Part shown: piece by piece, positions 26,421-37,789 of the stretch | Layout of the letters: the number at the start of each line of letters is the position of its first letter | Position numbering within the stretch: position 1 is the first letter of the stretch | Assembly: GCF_030867145.1 (NCBI RefSeq) | Contig: NC_134415.1 | Location: 6,240,417 to 6,304,416, forward strand | DNA from: Opisthocomus hoazin | Lineage: Eukaryota > Chordata > Aves > Opisthocomiformes > Opisthocomidae | Reading direction: 5' to 3' | Length of the DNA: 64,000 bases | Translations under genes and position numbers: made by a program | Notes under the pieces: model-generated | The model's input: only the letters and a program-made list of their open reading frames with translations | Databases searched by the model: none | Told to the model about the DNA's origin: nothing

Positions 26421-27480
26421 TGGTGGTGGGCTGGTCCTGGCTGGAGGCCCCGTGCCCACCAAAGCCCCACCATCACTGCCCTCCTCAGCTGGACGGGGGA
26501 GAGAAAATATAACGAAAGGCTCAAGGGCTGAGATAAGGACAGGGAGATCCCTCAGCAATTACTGTCACAGGCAGAACAGATTGAACTCGGGGAGAAAAGA
26601 AAGTTTAATTTATCACCAATCAAATCAAATAACACCTTCCCCCCACCCCTCCCTTCTTCCCAGGCTTGACTTCACTCCCGAATTCTCCCCCTCCTCCCCC
26701 CGAGTGGCTCAGGGGGATGGGGAATGGGGGCTGCGGTCAGTCCGTCACACGCTGGCTCTGCAGCTCCGTCCTCCTCGCGCTCTGCCCCTGCCCCAGCGTG
26801 GGGTCCCTTCCACGGGAGACGGCTCCCCATGAACTGCCCCAGAGTGGGGTCCTTGCCATGGGGTGCAGTCCCTCAGGAACAGGCTGCTCCAGCGTGGGTC
26901 CCCATGGGGTCACAAGCCCTGCCAGCAAACCTGCTCCGGCGTGGGCTCCTCTCTCCACGGGGCCACAGGTCCTGGCAGGAGCCTGCTCCAGCACGGGCTC
27001 CCCATGGGGTCACAGCTTCCTTCAGGAATCCCCCTGCTCCGGCGTGGGGTCACTGCCACAAGCTATGGGTGGGGATCTGCTCCACTGTGGGCCCCCATGG
27101 ACTGCAGGGACAGCCTGCCCCACCACGGTCTGCTCCATGGCTGCAGGGGAACCTCTGCTCCGGCGCCTGGAGCACCTCCTGCCCTCCTTCTGCACTGACC
27201 TGGGGGTCTGCAGAGTTGTTGCTCTCACATAGTCTGAATCTTCTCTCCAGCTGGAGTTGCTGTTGCGCAGTAACTTTTTCCCTTCTTAAATACCTTATCC
27301 CAGAGGCGCTGCCACTGTCGCTGATGGGCTTGGCCTTGGCCAGCGGCAGGTCCGTCTTGGAGCCAGCTGGCGTTAGCTTCATCGGACATGGGGAAGGTTC
27401 CAGCAGCTTCTCACAGAAGCCACCCCAGCAGCCCCCTGCTACCAAAACCTTGCCAGGCATACCCCATGCAGACCCGCATC
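26421..27480 (-). mobile_element. Avian endogenous retrovirus LTR-type element with internal GC-rich tandem repeats
   Basis: I recognise this as a sequence interspersed widely in bird genomes. Plus-strand landmarks are GAGAGAAAATATAACGAAAG, AGATAAGGACAGGGAGATC, ACTTCACTCCCGAATTCTCC, GCTTGGCCTTGGCC and CTACCAAAACCTTGCCAGGC. Read on the minus strand it has a TATA-like TATTTAAG (27285-27292) and a downstream GTCAGTG donor-like site. A degenerate array of roughly 55-65-bp units (CTGCTCCAGCGTGGG variants) fills 26790-27175, and an A/T-rich stretch lies near the 3' end. The outer boundaries are approximate (±30 bp), and no internal gag/pol region is attached. Long open frames on both strands (for example 341 codons at 26724-27749) are by-products of the GC-rich repeats. 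Confidence 0.75.
26790..27175. repeat. Degenerate tandem array inside the LTR
   Basis: At least seven imperfect units contain a core CTGCTCC(A/G)GCGTGGG(G/C)TCC followed by a CCATGGGGT-like block. Spacing varies from about 50 to 65 bp. The array behaves as a decayed minisatellite in the transcribed part of the element. Confidence 0.75.
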
Positions 27481-27689
27481 GCCAGGGCCGTCCGCACCCC
27501 GGTCTGCATGCCCCCGGCAGCGTGCGCAGGGTGGCATTGCTCTGCTTCCCCGGGACCTCTGTGCCGGCTGTAGGTAACAGCCAAGGCGTGAAGAGCCAGG
27601 CAGGGAGCACGTGGGGACGAGAAAAGGCTGGGCCTACCTGGAGTTCCTCTGACCAGGCTCGCCCTCTTGCTTTAGCTCGCACCAAACAC

Positions 27690-27788
27690 AACAGAATCAC
27701 AGAATCACAGAATGGTAGGGGTTGGAAGGGACCTCTGTGGGTCATCTAGTCCAACCCCCCTGCTGAAGCAGGGTCACCTACAGCAGGC
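27690..27788 (-). mobile_element. Very short CR1 3' fragment (~99 bp)
   Basis: Inverted tail CAGAATCACAGAATCACAG followed by the CR1 3' block and truncated right after GGGTCACCTACAGCAGGC. Two other copies (32073-32167, 48148-48236) stop at essentially the same base. Confidence 0.95.
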
Positions 27789-28616
27789 AAATGCCTACAA
27801 CGAGCCACGGAAAGCAAATGTTGGCTGCCTCAGCTTCTGGGTGCGTGGGGCAAACCACCCCGGAGGGGTACAAGCCAATCTTGAAACTCCGGGTCGGTCG
27901 GCTGGAGGGATCCCCGCTCGCCCAGCCCTCGGGCACAGACCCCACCGGCGTGCCTCCACCTACTTGCTAGCAGTGAACCGGGTTCAGGCAGACCTGGCGC
28001 TTCAGCTGCTCGAGCCAGCGCCTCTCGCCTCGACTCCAGAGGCTGAGGGAAGCACGTCCAAGCCCCAGCAGAGCAGCCGTGGTTACCTCGTGTAGCCTCA
28101 TGTGGTGGGCATCCTAACCCACCGGCAGGAGAAAGCGGCACGTGGAATGCTCTGCGAGACCCCACAAACCCGAGGCAGGCGTCTGACCTGCGGAAAGCAG
28201 CGGGATTCACACACAGCCCGCTCCTCCAGACCCAGCCGATGTCTTGCTTCTCCCCTTTTCAGAGCTCCAGGCAATTTTTGAGGTAGCCACCGAAGCACAC
28301 GCCTGAGGTGCTGGCAGAAGAGCAAGGCCTGTGCAAGCAAGAAAGTTGTTCCCTCCACGAGAAGCACAGGAGGGCTGGCATACAGCGCCTTCAGTTCGTA
28401 CATCTGAGGAAAAATGAAAAACCAGTAAACGAAACTGCCTGCTTGTTTCGGCTCAGGTGACTGGAGACTGAGACTAGGTAGCGTGAGTCAGTATAATTTA
28501 ATTTCCATTTCTCTGTCTTTTGTAAGCTGTGAAGTTCATGCTGATTTTCTGTGTCTCATATGACTTTCTCAATCTTCATAGGCTTCAGTTCTGATCTCTT
28601 TTTAAACTTTGATGTT

Positions 28617-29068
28617 TCATAGAATCATAGAATCATTAATGTTGGAAAAGACCTCTAAGATCATCAAGTCCAGCCGTCACCCCAACACCACCATGCCTGC
28701 TAAACCATGTCCACAAGTGCCACATCCACACGTTTTTTGAACCCCTCCAGGGATGGGGACTCCACCACTGCCCTGGGCAGCCTGGTCCAATGCCTGACCA
28801 CTCTTTCAGTAAAGACATTTTTCCTAATATCCAATCTAAACCTCCCCTTATGCAACTGGAGGCCATTGCCTCTCGTCCTATCGCTGGTTACTTGGGAGAA
28901 GAGACCAACCCCCACCTCACTACATCCTCCTTTCAGGGAGCTGTAGGGAAGATAAGGTCTCAGCCTCCTCTTCTCCAGACTGAACAGCCTCAGGTCCCTC
29001 AGCTGCTCCTCATCAGACTTGTTCTCCAGACCCCTCACCAGCCTCATTGCTCTACGCAACAGCTTCCA
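28617..29068 (-). mobile_element. CR1 LINE 3' fragment (ATTCTATG-tail subfamily)
   Basis: Starts CATAGAATCATAGAATCATT and continues with GTTGGAAAAGACCTCTAAG, CCAACACCACCATGCC and CTGGTCCAATGCCTGACCAC. This subfamily is distinct from the GACCTCTGTGGGTCATC-type copies. Confidence 0.93.
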
Positions 29069-31230
29069 TGCTGTTTTTAATCTTGCAGACTATTTTTGGA
29101 TAATATCTGCAAGGTGTGGTCTTCTTTAGCTAGCCTCACAGCCAGAACTGTGCCAGACTCCTTCTCTCGTATGCTGATTGCTGCAACATCCCTTCTCTGG
29201 TTTGAGATGCACACGTTTGCCCTGCAGATATTTATTCACAGGGCTGCTGCAAGAGTTGTTCGCTTGCTGTTTTGTCACCGCTTTCCGCTGACATCTCCGC
29301 CGGAGTAGAAGTCCTCAGCCCCATTTACACAGGCCCGTTTATGTTGTGGCTGGTGGTACTTCTCTACATGTGCAGACGGACTTGCTCGCACAGGCGCAGC
29401 GGGTCGAGGGATTTTGCTGCGCCCCGGGTTGCTGCGACACCCCCGAGCACCGCACCCCCCTCGGGGCTCGCCGCAGGCCACTGACCCGCTGCCAGCGGCT
29501 GTTTTGTTTCCAGCATCACCTTTCCTGTTGTCCCAAGGCCCCATCGCCGTCACGCACCGCTCCCACGACGGGCGAGACAGCGAGGAGCCCTGGGGAAAGG
29601 CGGCCGCAGGGTGCCAGAACAGCCCTGCCACCCCCGGCGCAAATCCCTCCGCCGTGAGCTCCAGCTGCCTCGGGAAACGGGGCATCAAGGGGAAGCTCGG
29701 GGCCAGATGACCCCATTTTTGTTGGTATAATCCACGATGGGCCACTCGGAAGCGATCTGCACGTTCAGGTAGCCCAGAGCCCCGTCTCGCCTGGCAGCCA
29801 GCACTGCAGACTGCGCCCGCACAGACGCTCCCTCGCCACCTCTCCTGCCTCGGCCGAGGTGTTGCGCGAGTTATCTGGGGGCTGATTTTAAGGACCAGTA
29901 GGGCACTGATCTGTTGTTTTTCTGAGATGCGTGCTATACACATGGAAATACTGTAAAGCCATTCTCAACAAGCACAGACTGAATTTCCACTAACTTTAAA
30001 CCACAGCTGCTTGTCTTTGCTTTCAGTGCCTGCAGAGCCCATCTCCATTCTCTCCCTGAGAAAATACAAGGGGAGATGCCACCTTCAAGGAGATGCCCCA
30101 TACCGCCTTTAGCTTTTATCCCTGCAACCTCGTGCTCTCTGTCACGCTGCCTTCTGCTGTCAGGAGATGCTCCCAGTGAACGTCCCCTTTCCAAACGCTC
30201 CTTAGACTGGTTTGCAGCCAGACTGGCAGTGGCAAAGCTGCTGGTGTCCTGCTGCCCCGTGGGCTGGCCAGGCAGTGACCCCGCAGTGCCAACGCATTTC
30301 TAAACGGCCGTGACACCGGGTGGTACCACAGACAGAATGCCGCCCGGTTTCTCTGCACACCACAAACGAGATGAACCCGGATCTTAGAAATTAAAATAGA
30401 AATATATAGGCTCTGGGGCCGTGCAGATGGTTCTACACGGAGCTAAGGAAATAGAGATCGCAAGGTTGATAAAAATAATGAAGAAAATATTCTAGATTTT
30501 TCTGTGACTTCTCTTACTGTCATGCAGAATTTGCCTTGCAGGCTAATCTAGGGCATCAATCTATTTTTTTGTAAGACAGCAGTTTCTTTCTTCCCCAAGC
30601 CATGTTCTGATGTTAGTATTTTACAAAAATAAAACGAAAGCTTAATCATTTTAGCTTCTCGATGCTAGAAGATGGTACAGTTACAACAGTGCAGAAGTAA
30701 TCACCCCCACCTGTTGTGCAGACAGCATAGAGAGGTTTGATAACAGAATAGCAATTCCCTAAGAAGAACTGAAAGAAATTGACAGCCTAAGCCACCTCTC
30801 TATCATCCAAAGTAAGGCTTTTGCCAGTATAAACTAGTTTGGTTACAAAACATCACAGTTCTTACTGCAATTATTATACTAGGAAAACTCGTAGATCCAG
30901 ACTGCCTACAAAAACACGACGGCAGCAGCCACCAATATCCTGAGGACTTGTTACGCTGGAGTCAGTTCACTCGCAGCTCCTCATTTCAGTGGAAGCTATT
31001 CCAAGAATGACTTTGTCCCACTGGACTGGATTCCCTCTCATAACAGAGGCGTAAAGTGCACCTCTAGTATAAGCACATATTCCAGGAAACATGTAAAAAG
31101 TAAGATTTTTTTTTTTTGTGAGGGTTGGGGGAAGGACTGCGGGGTGAATATGAGTCATTTCTGTATTGCTGCAGGAATGCCGCCCCTCCACGAACCACCC
31201 AACGTCCCACCAGCGTGCTGCCTCCTTATT
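29069..31230. other. Intergenic DNA, no gene recognised
   Basis: Contains a moderately GC-rich island-like patch at about 29390-29850, with open frames on both strands but no recognisable domain, then AT-rich sequence. The 222-codon minus-strand frame at 29275-29943 shows no motif I know. Confidence 0.4.
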
Positions 31231-31373
31231 TCACAGAATCACAGAATGGCAGGGGTTGGAAGGGACCTCTGTGGGCCACCCAGTCCAACCCCCTGCCGAA
31301 GCAGGGTCACCCAGAGCAGGCTGCACAGGACCGCGTCCAGGCAGGGTCTTGAATATCTCCAGAGAAGGAGAGA
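31231..31373 (-). mobile_element. Short CR1 3' fragment
   Basis: CACAGAATCACAGAATGGC tail followed by GGGTTGGAAGGGACCTCTGTG and truncated at GAATATCTCCAGAGAAGGAG. Confidence 0.95.
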
Positions 31374-32072
31374 GGCTGGTAAGATTTTTGCAGCTCCAGG
31401 TGGCCACTTTTCCCCTCCTCGATACCACAACTACGCCTCGCAGTCGACGCAACAGTTAACCGGGACTTTTTCTAGCTTGGTAAATACATCTGCGTGAAGG
31501 CACCGGGCGGCGAGCGCGGCCGCGAGCAGGGCTGAGGCGCGGGCCAGGCAGCGCCCAGCCCAGGGCTGAGGCAGCCGCGTGCCGGGCAGGAGCAGCTCGC
31601 TCCCTCCCGGCACGTAAGCGGTGGAAGCTCACAGCACGTAGGGCACAGCGGTGTTAATCGCTCTCAGCTACGCCCCTTCCCAGCCCCACGCTTTGGTTTC
31701 CGCCGGTGATCGGGTTGGGCTGGTGAGGGGCATGACAGGTTACCTGCGAATGGATGGCTCGGGGACCTACCTTACTGGCTTGGGGACATCCTGGGCAGCT
31801 GGCCCCACACTCAGCCTGGGCTCTTCCCCCGTTGTGGGGCTCATCTGAACCCTCCTTCTGTCTTCTCCGCTGTGCTGTGGCTCTCCTAAGCCTGACGGAG
31901 AAATAAAAGCACGATCTTCCTTTCATCAGGAGAAACGGAGCTGCTCGGGGCACCGAGGCAGCAAGACGCGGGGAATGCTGACGTGAGTCAGGTTTGGCTC
32001 TCACCGCCGGCAAAGTGGCTGGAATGGCAGTGGCTTTGCTACATATTTCAGCTACAGCAGGGCTTGGGAAGA
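31374..32072. other. Intergenic spacer, no gene seen
   Basis: A GC-rich patch at 31500-31620 is followed by unremarkable DNA up to the next CR1 tail. No exon is recognised. Confidence 0.4.
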
Positions 32073-32167
32073 TCACAGAATCACAGAATGTTCAGGGTTG
32101 GAAGGGACCTCTGTGGGTCATCTAGTCCAACCCCCCTGCCGAAGCAGGGTCACCCAGAGCAGGCTGG
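32073..32167 (-). mobile_element. Very short CR1 3' fragment (~95 bp)
   Basis: CACAGAATCACAGAATGTTC tail with the last CR1 block, truncated right after GGGTCACCCAGAGCAGGCTG, within a few bases of the truncation seen at 27788 and 48236. Confidence 0.95.
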
Positions 32168-33087
32168 AACGGGAGGGTGCAAACTACTGTCCCTGCTCCC
32201 ACCACTGCTATTTCTCCCTCCTGCCATGGTAGTAGGACAGCACACCCAACTCTCATGGTCTTCTGCCAGCTCCCTGTTCCAGCCTGGCCGTTTCCATCTT
32301 CCGTGAGCGGTGCGAGCCAGTCCCAGTCCTGGCCTTTTATCCTTGGAGTGGCGAAAATCAGCTTCGCTGGCTCTGCTGGGGAGCCCAGAGAAATGGCTTT
32401 GGCCGGACAGACCCAAGCAGGTGCCCTGAAGTGCAGCGTTCCTCGGGTCTGTCCCAGCCAGCACCAGGCACGGGCTTGGCGTGTTTGGTACCTTCGCTTA
32501 ACGATTAATGCCAGCCTGGTTTACTCCATGTGGCAGCAGCCTAGGAAAACACACACAGTCAGTGACTGGACCTCAGCTAGGAGGGTGGTAACACATTAAA
32601 ACTCCTTTAATTCAGTCTTTGCACTTGTCAGTCAGATGTTTCGCGCGCAGCCGAGTGGTGCTCAGACAGCATAGGCAATATGGCCTACGCACGCGGTCTC
32701 ACGTGGCTCCGGCTGTGACCATCATTGCTCTTTCCTCTTAGGTTTGGGTCAACGGTGAGGAGAGCTCGCGCGCAGGCTGGCTGCTGGCGGCTGTTTCACA
32801 CGTGGTCAGCTCGGCCCCGGCTTTGCACTGAGCGTGGCTCAGACTGTCCCTGGCCAGCATGGTGCAAACCACTGCCGTTCACAGGTGGAGATGACCCTGC
32901 TCGGGCGTCAGGGGCTGTGTCGCCCGGGGTGTGTCCCTCCACGGAGAATCATGCCTTGGGCTTCTTCTCACTCCCCTGCTTGGGTGAGGGGGAGTTTGTG
33001 TTAATGTGCCAGGTTGAAAACTTCAGTGCTTTAGGAGCTGCTTCACAGGCAGCTCAGCTGTCCCATCTCAGGAGAGACAGCCTCCAC
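32168..33087. other. Intergenic spacer, no gene recognised
   Basis: Moderately GC-rich DNA with several open frames and no recognisable domain. A 159-codon plus frame at 32725-33204 runs into the CR1 and has no family signature. Confidence 0.4.
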
Positions 33088-33878
33088 GGAATCACAGAAT
33101 GTCAGGGGTTGGAAGGGACCTCTGTGGGTCACCCAGTCCAACCCCCTGCCGAAGCAGGGTCACCCAGAGCAGGCTGCACAGGACCTTGTCCAGGTGGGTC
33201 TTGAGTATCTCCAGAGAAGGAGACTCCACAACCTCCCTGGGAAGCCTGGTCCAGAGCTCCATCACCCTCAGAGTGAAGAAGTTCTTCCTCATGTTCAGCT
33301 GGAACTTCCTCTGCTTCAGTTTGTGCCCGTTGCCCCCTGTCCTGTCGCTGGGCACCACTGAAAAGAGTCTGGCCCCATCCTCCTGACACCCACCCTGCAG
33401 ATATTTATAGGCATTTATAAGGTCTCCTCTCAACCTTCTCTTCTCCAGGCTAAACAAGCCCAGCTCCCTCAGCCTCTCCTCGTAGGAGAGATGCTCCAGT
33501 CCCCTCCTCATCCTTGTAGCCCTCTGCTGGACTCTCTCCAAGCAGCTCCTCATCTTTCTTGAACTGGGGAGCCCAGCACTGGACACAGCGCTCCAGGTGG
33601 GGCCTCACTAGGGCAGAGTAGAGGGGGAGGAGAACCTCCCTCGACCTGCTGCCCACACTCCTCCTAATGCATCCCAGGATCCCATTGGCCTTCTTGGCAG
33701 CCAGGGCACGCTGCTGGCTCATGGTCAACCTGTCATCCACCAGCACTCCCAGGTCCCTCTCCGCAGGGCTGCTCTCCAGCAGGTCAGCCCCAGCCTGTAC
33801 TGATGCATGGGGTTGTTCCTCCCCAGGTGCAGGACCCTGCACTTGCCCTTGTTGAACTTCATCAGGTTGATGAAGTTC
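33088..33878 (-). mobile_element. CR1 LINE fragment with ORF2 C-terminal remnant
   Basis: About 790 bp from the tail (GGAATCACAGAATGTCAGGG) to TTGTTGAACTTCATCAGG. Minus-strand frames at 33586-33092 and 33842-33450 carry [39 protein letters not shown] and [20 protein letters not shown]. These overlap in different frames, so a frameshift separates them. Confidence 0.95.
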
Positions 33879-35107
33879 CTCCAGGAGAAGGGGAGAGTGG
33901 GCAGTGACACACAGACACCTGACAGCTGTAGGACTCTACCTGTGTGGGTGAGTTAGCCGCCTTTGCCCGCTTTTGTAAAATACTGCAAGGTCTATGCATT
34001 TCGGTACCTGCCCTCGGCACGTGTTACTCATTTGTTAAAAGCCTGCCGGTTATTCCCCTTCGTCTGCTGCACCCGACTGCTGTTTATCCTAATTTGGCAT
34101 TTGGAAAAATCTTGTCACCCAAAGGACACTGGCAGAAGGTGACAGTAAGCAAGGAGAAAACAAGGACAACTGCATATATTCCATGTGGGTAGATTACTTG
34201 TTCTTTTCCTGTGGAACAACTGTGGATGTTTTTCTTACTTTAAAAAAACGCCCAAACCCAAACCCCCAACCAGCCCCCAAACCTCTGGCTAACTACCAGG
34301 CGCAGCTACGCCAGCCGTAGCCGGCTGCGTGCGCGCGGCTGAGCGATGCTCCCCCGGAGCAGGGCACATTCCGGTTACTTGGCTCTTGGGATTAACTGTC
34401 CCTTTCATCAAGTTGGCTTGGGCTGCTGCTGCTGTTGATCATGCAATGCAAATCTGCCTGAGCAAGACTCTCAGGCGATTGATTACAGAAGAAAGCCGTT
34501 CTGACAACCTTTGCATAACAAAGCCCAACCCCTGGATGTTGCAGGCTGTTGTTGCCGTAGACAGGAACTGTTTATTGATCACAGCCAGATAAAAACATGC
34601 ATCCTTTACACCAAGCGATGCTGAAGATCTAGTGCAGCAAGATGAAAGTCGTCATTTATGCCAGTTGGGGGAAAGAGCTCTGCCAGAACGTGGGAGGACG
34701 TACGTTATCTAACATCCTACCTAACACGTAGCGGCTGAGAGCAACAACTAGGAGGAGAATTACGACGCTTCTGCTTGTGAAACATCATGCCTGAGAAGCA
34801 GAAGGGTGTGGATTTACTCACACCTCGGTTTAGGTGCCTGAATGAAGCATCGGTGTCGGGAGCGCAGTCGTCCTGGGTGCTCCCTCAAAGAGAGAGGGAC
34901 GCAGTTCAGATTTGAGGAGGGATAAATGGCTTTCTGCAGGCACCTGCCTCTCTCTTGACTGCAGAAGAAGAGCTACGCTCCTCATCTGGGACGAGCCCAG
35001 CTGCAGCGAGGGAGCAGCGTGGCAGAAACACTGCCTGGAGGGGAGATACTGCTGGCTGTTTGGAGAAGACGCTGCTGGTTGTTTGGGGCTGCTCTTAAAG
35101 AAGAGAG
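33879..35107. other. Intergenic spacer, no gene recognised
   Basis: Mostly unique-looking DNA with no exon recognised. The GTTTATTGATCACAGCCAGATAAAAAC motif class at 34568-34595 resembles a TTTATTGACTATTAAAC / CAGCCAGATAAAAG block at 24962-25000. The two may belong to one unidentified repeat. Confidence 0.35.
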
Positions 35108-35577
35108 TGGAGAGAGTCCAGCGGAGGGAGGGCTACGAGGATGATGAGGGGACTGGAGCATCTCCCCTACGAGGAGAAGCTGAGGGAGCTGGGCTTCTTC
35201 AGCCTGGAGAAGAGAAGGCTGAGAGGGGACCTTATAAATGCCTATAAATATCTGCAGGGTGGGTGTCAGGAGGATGGGGCCAGACTCTTTTGAGTGGTGC
35301 CCAGCGACAGGACAAGGGGCAACGGGCACAAACTGAAGCAGAGGAAGCTCCAGCTGAACACGAGGAAGAACTTCTTCCCTCTGAGGGTGACGGAGCCCTG
35401 GACCAGGCTGCCCAGGGAGGCTGTGGAGTCTCCTTCTCTGGAGATATTCAAGACTCGCCTGGACAAGGTCCTGTGCAGCCTGCTCTGGGTGACCCTGCTT
35501 CGGCAGGAGGGTTGGACTAGATGACCCACAGAGGTCCCTTCCAACCCCGAACATTCTGTGATTCTGTGATTCTGTGA
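35108..35577 (+). mobile_element. CR1 LINE 3' fragment
   Basis: From AGAGTCCAGCGGAGGGAGGG to a tail of four ATTCTGTG-type units. It is opposite in orientation to the CR1 at 33088-33878, 1.2 kb away, giving an inverted pair with several hundred bp of homology. Confidence 0.95.
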
Positions 35578-36589
35578 AGGGAAGGGGGGAAATCCTAAAC
35601 GATAGGAGCAGGATTCCTCTGGGGAAGGGGACAGCCAGAGCCAGCAGCAGTCAGCATGTGCAGCAGGTCCTGGTATCTCCAGCCCGGAGGTGTGCTCGGG
35701 AGGAAGGTTGTGCTGGGACAGTCCCCGTCAGATAAGAACCTCCTGCGATGCCAATCCCAAAGCTACGCTGATTTACACTAGGATGAAAATAGCCCTCGGA
35801 GGTTTCACACTAGTGAAAGGTCAGCCAGACTGGGACACCAGGGCCAACGTATAAAGGAGCGGGCGAAACAGCAACTTTTCTCCCTACGTGCTGGAGCTCT
35901 GCTGTAAAGATAGACTCCTGAACTATTTACTGGGACAATTGCGTGTCCCCCCTTCCTAGGAACAGGTTTACCTCTGAATGCTGTCACACCATGAGAATAG
36001 GTATTGGATGGTTTTGAGGAGCCCTGGGCTCAGGCCAGGACTGTACTGTGCTAACAGGGAATTTGAAATACAGCCCTGTCCCATGTGCCCTGCCTTCCCC
36101 GAGCTTGCTCACCGTGCGTTCCCTGTTAACACTTTCTACGAAAAGTGGCCAGATCCCCGTCTCAAAGCCCATGGGACAACTTGGTACCAGCAGAGCTTAC
36201 ATCCATGTGAGCTGCCCAGATGGACAAGCTCAGCGCAGCTCCTTGATGCCAACGTGTGCGAAGGAAAAGCCAGCTTTTACTTTCCCATCAGAACGCTGCT
36301 TTCCCCGGGGGGTACCCGCTCCTTCCTCTGACCACAGAAAGCCGCTGCCAGCAAGGAGGAGGGAGAGCGGGATGGGGCAGCTTCAGGGAGGGTTTGGAAA
36401 AGCTCCAGTTATTGCAAGGCTGGTACCACGCTGAATTAAAAAAGGCGGGTGGTTCAGCAAACCTGGCGTGGCCAGCAGTGCCGAGGTGGCAGAGGGCTTT
36501 TTCCTGGTGGTCAGCCCCGAGCTTGTAGGGGATGAGGAGGGGAGGGAGGCAGCTGCACGTCAAAGCAGTGGAGGTGAAAGCGTGCATCG
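35578..36589. other. Intergenic spacer, no gene recognised
   Basis: Contains no recognisable repeat or exon. If the minus-strand frame at 36590-37077 is a real terminal exon, its 3' UTR would lie here. I see no clear AATAAA on the minus strand in the first few hundred bases. Confidence 0.4.
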
Positions 36590-37077
36590 CTACCAACACG
36601 TGTAGAAGGCCAGTCCCCGGGAGATGATCGGTGGCTTCGGAGGTCTGAGGTGCTCCAGATGTGATTGACTGACAGAGCTCACAGTCCTATTGCCCGACCC
36701 ACAGTCTCCTCTGACCCTTCTTCCAACCGCCAGCCTTTGCAGTTCGTGAATCTGAAAGAGCGCTTCCGTGATGTGCTTTCGCACCTGGCCATCCATCACG
36801 GCCAACACATTGTTTTGAAAGCAGTAGGGTCCGGAAAAGATCATGTTAAACTTCTCGAAATACACATTTCTTTCACCCAGTGAGAAAGGCGTCTGGCCCA
36901 CGATGGATGTGTAGCCACACCATGGATAATCACCGGTAGGTGCTATCTCCTCTTCCTCCTCCTCTCCCCGTGAGCCTTCCTGGCACCTGCACCAGCACCT
37001 GTGTTTCGGCCAGGCCCGGTGCTTGCTCTGACAGGTCCCCACGGACACTTGTGCCACCACAGCCGAGAGCACCAGCC
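36590..37077 (-). CDS. Candidate coding exon of an unrecognised gene (possible terminal exon)
   Basis: A minus-strand open frame runs from a strong acceptor (TTTCTGCCCCTGCCCCAG, exon starting 37077) to a TAG at 36592-36590. It contains complex, non-repetitive peptide such as TGDYPWCGYTSIVGQTPF, NVYFEKFNMIFSGPYCFQNN and a C-terminus ISRGLAFYTCW. A run of glutamates (about residues 40-45 of the exon) and several cysteines are visible. Just upstream on the same strand, 37199-37223 encodes a hydrophobic ILFILILG before a possible GTAGGT donor. Joined in phase, that segment would extend into LVLSAVVAQVSVG and give a signal-peptide or membrane-like stretch. I recognise no family. The call rests on composition and splice signals only. 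It could be a decayed pseudogene or chance, and the human EGLN1-TSNAX interval has no known counterpart that I can name. Confidence 0.27.
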
Positions 37078-37789
37078 CTGGGGCAGGGGCAGAAATGCCG
37101 CAGGTGGGCTCGGCATCCCGCCTGCCACAGAGCCTCCTTGTTCCCCGTTGCCTTGCTGGAGGAGGCACCCGGGCTGGAGAAATGAGCCGCTTACCTACCG
37201 CCTAAGATCAAAATGAAGAGGATCTGTGGAAAACTGGCAAGTATTAAGCAATGCCCGGGGCAGCTGGAGAAAGAGAAGAGGATTTTGTGTTCTGCGCAGC
37301 GCTGTGAGAAAAAGGGAGCAACCTTCCTCGAGGGCTGGGAGACAGAGGTTCAAAGATTCACCTCCCAGTCTGTGCAGCCGGTGAGACGCCCGCTTGTGTA
37401 AGACCAGACTCCAGGAACGCCTTCCTGGGACACCACCGGCAGCTGCTCCGAGGACAGGAGCGGGGACGGAGATGGGAACAGATCCCTTCAAGCACCGAGC
37501 CTGGCCTGGGTCGCCGCAGGCAGCCATGTGGTGCAGGCTCTTTGGAAATGAAATGCACCTCACACCAAAAATCGGCGTTTGTTGCTGTCTTCCTCTGCGG
37601 GAAGCCTGCTTGGTCATGCCTCTGGCAGCTAGGAACTTTCCTCTAATTTCAGGACTCGGTGTGTTGGTGGCCAGTTTGCACTCAAATATTTTTGAGCCAG
37701 ACCATCCTTCAAGTTGAAGAGTCTGTCTTTTCCCCTCCTGTCCCCCCCACGGTGCTTATGGAGAGAAATCGTAAGCTCTCTCATCCTTT

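Noticed and set aside
26724-27749. 341-codon plus-strand frame and 231-codon minus-strand frame
   Set aside because: Both arise from the GC-rich tandem units of the avian LTR and run into unrelated flanks. No domain is visible.
29275-29943. 222-codon minus-strand ORF
   Set aside because: It lies in a GC-rich patch where several frames are open on both strands, with Pro/Arg/Gly-rich composition and no recognisable family.
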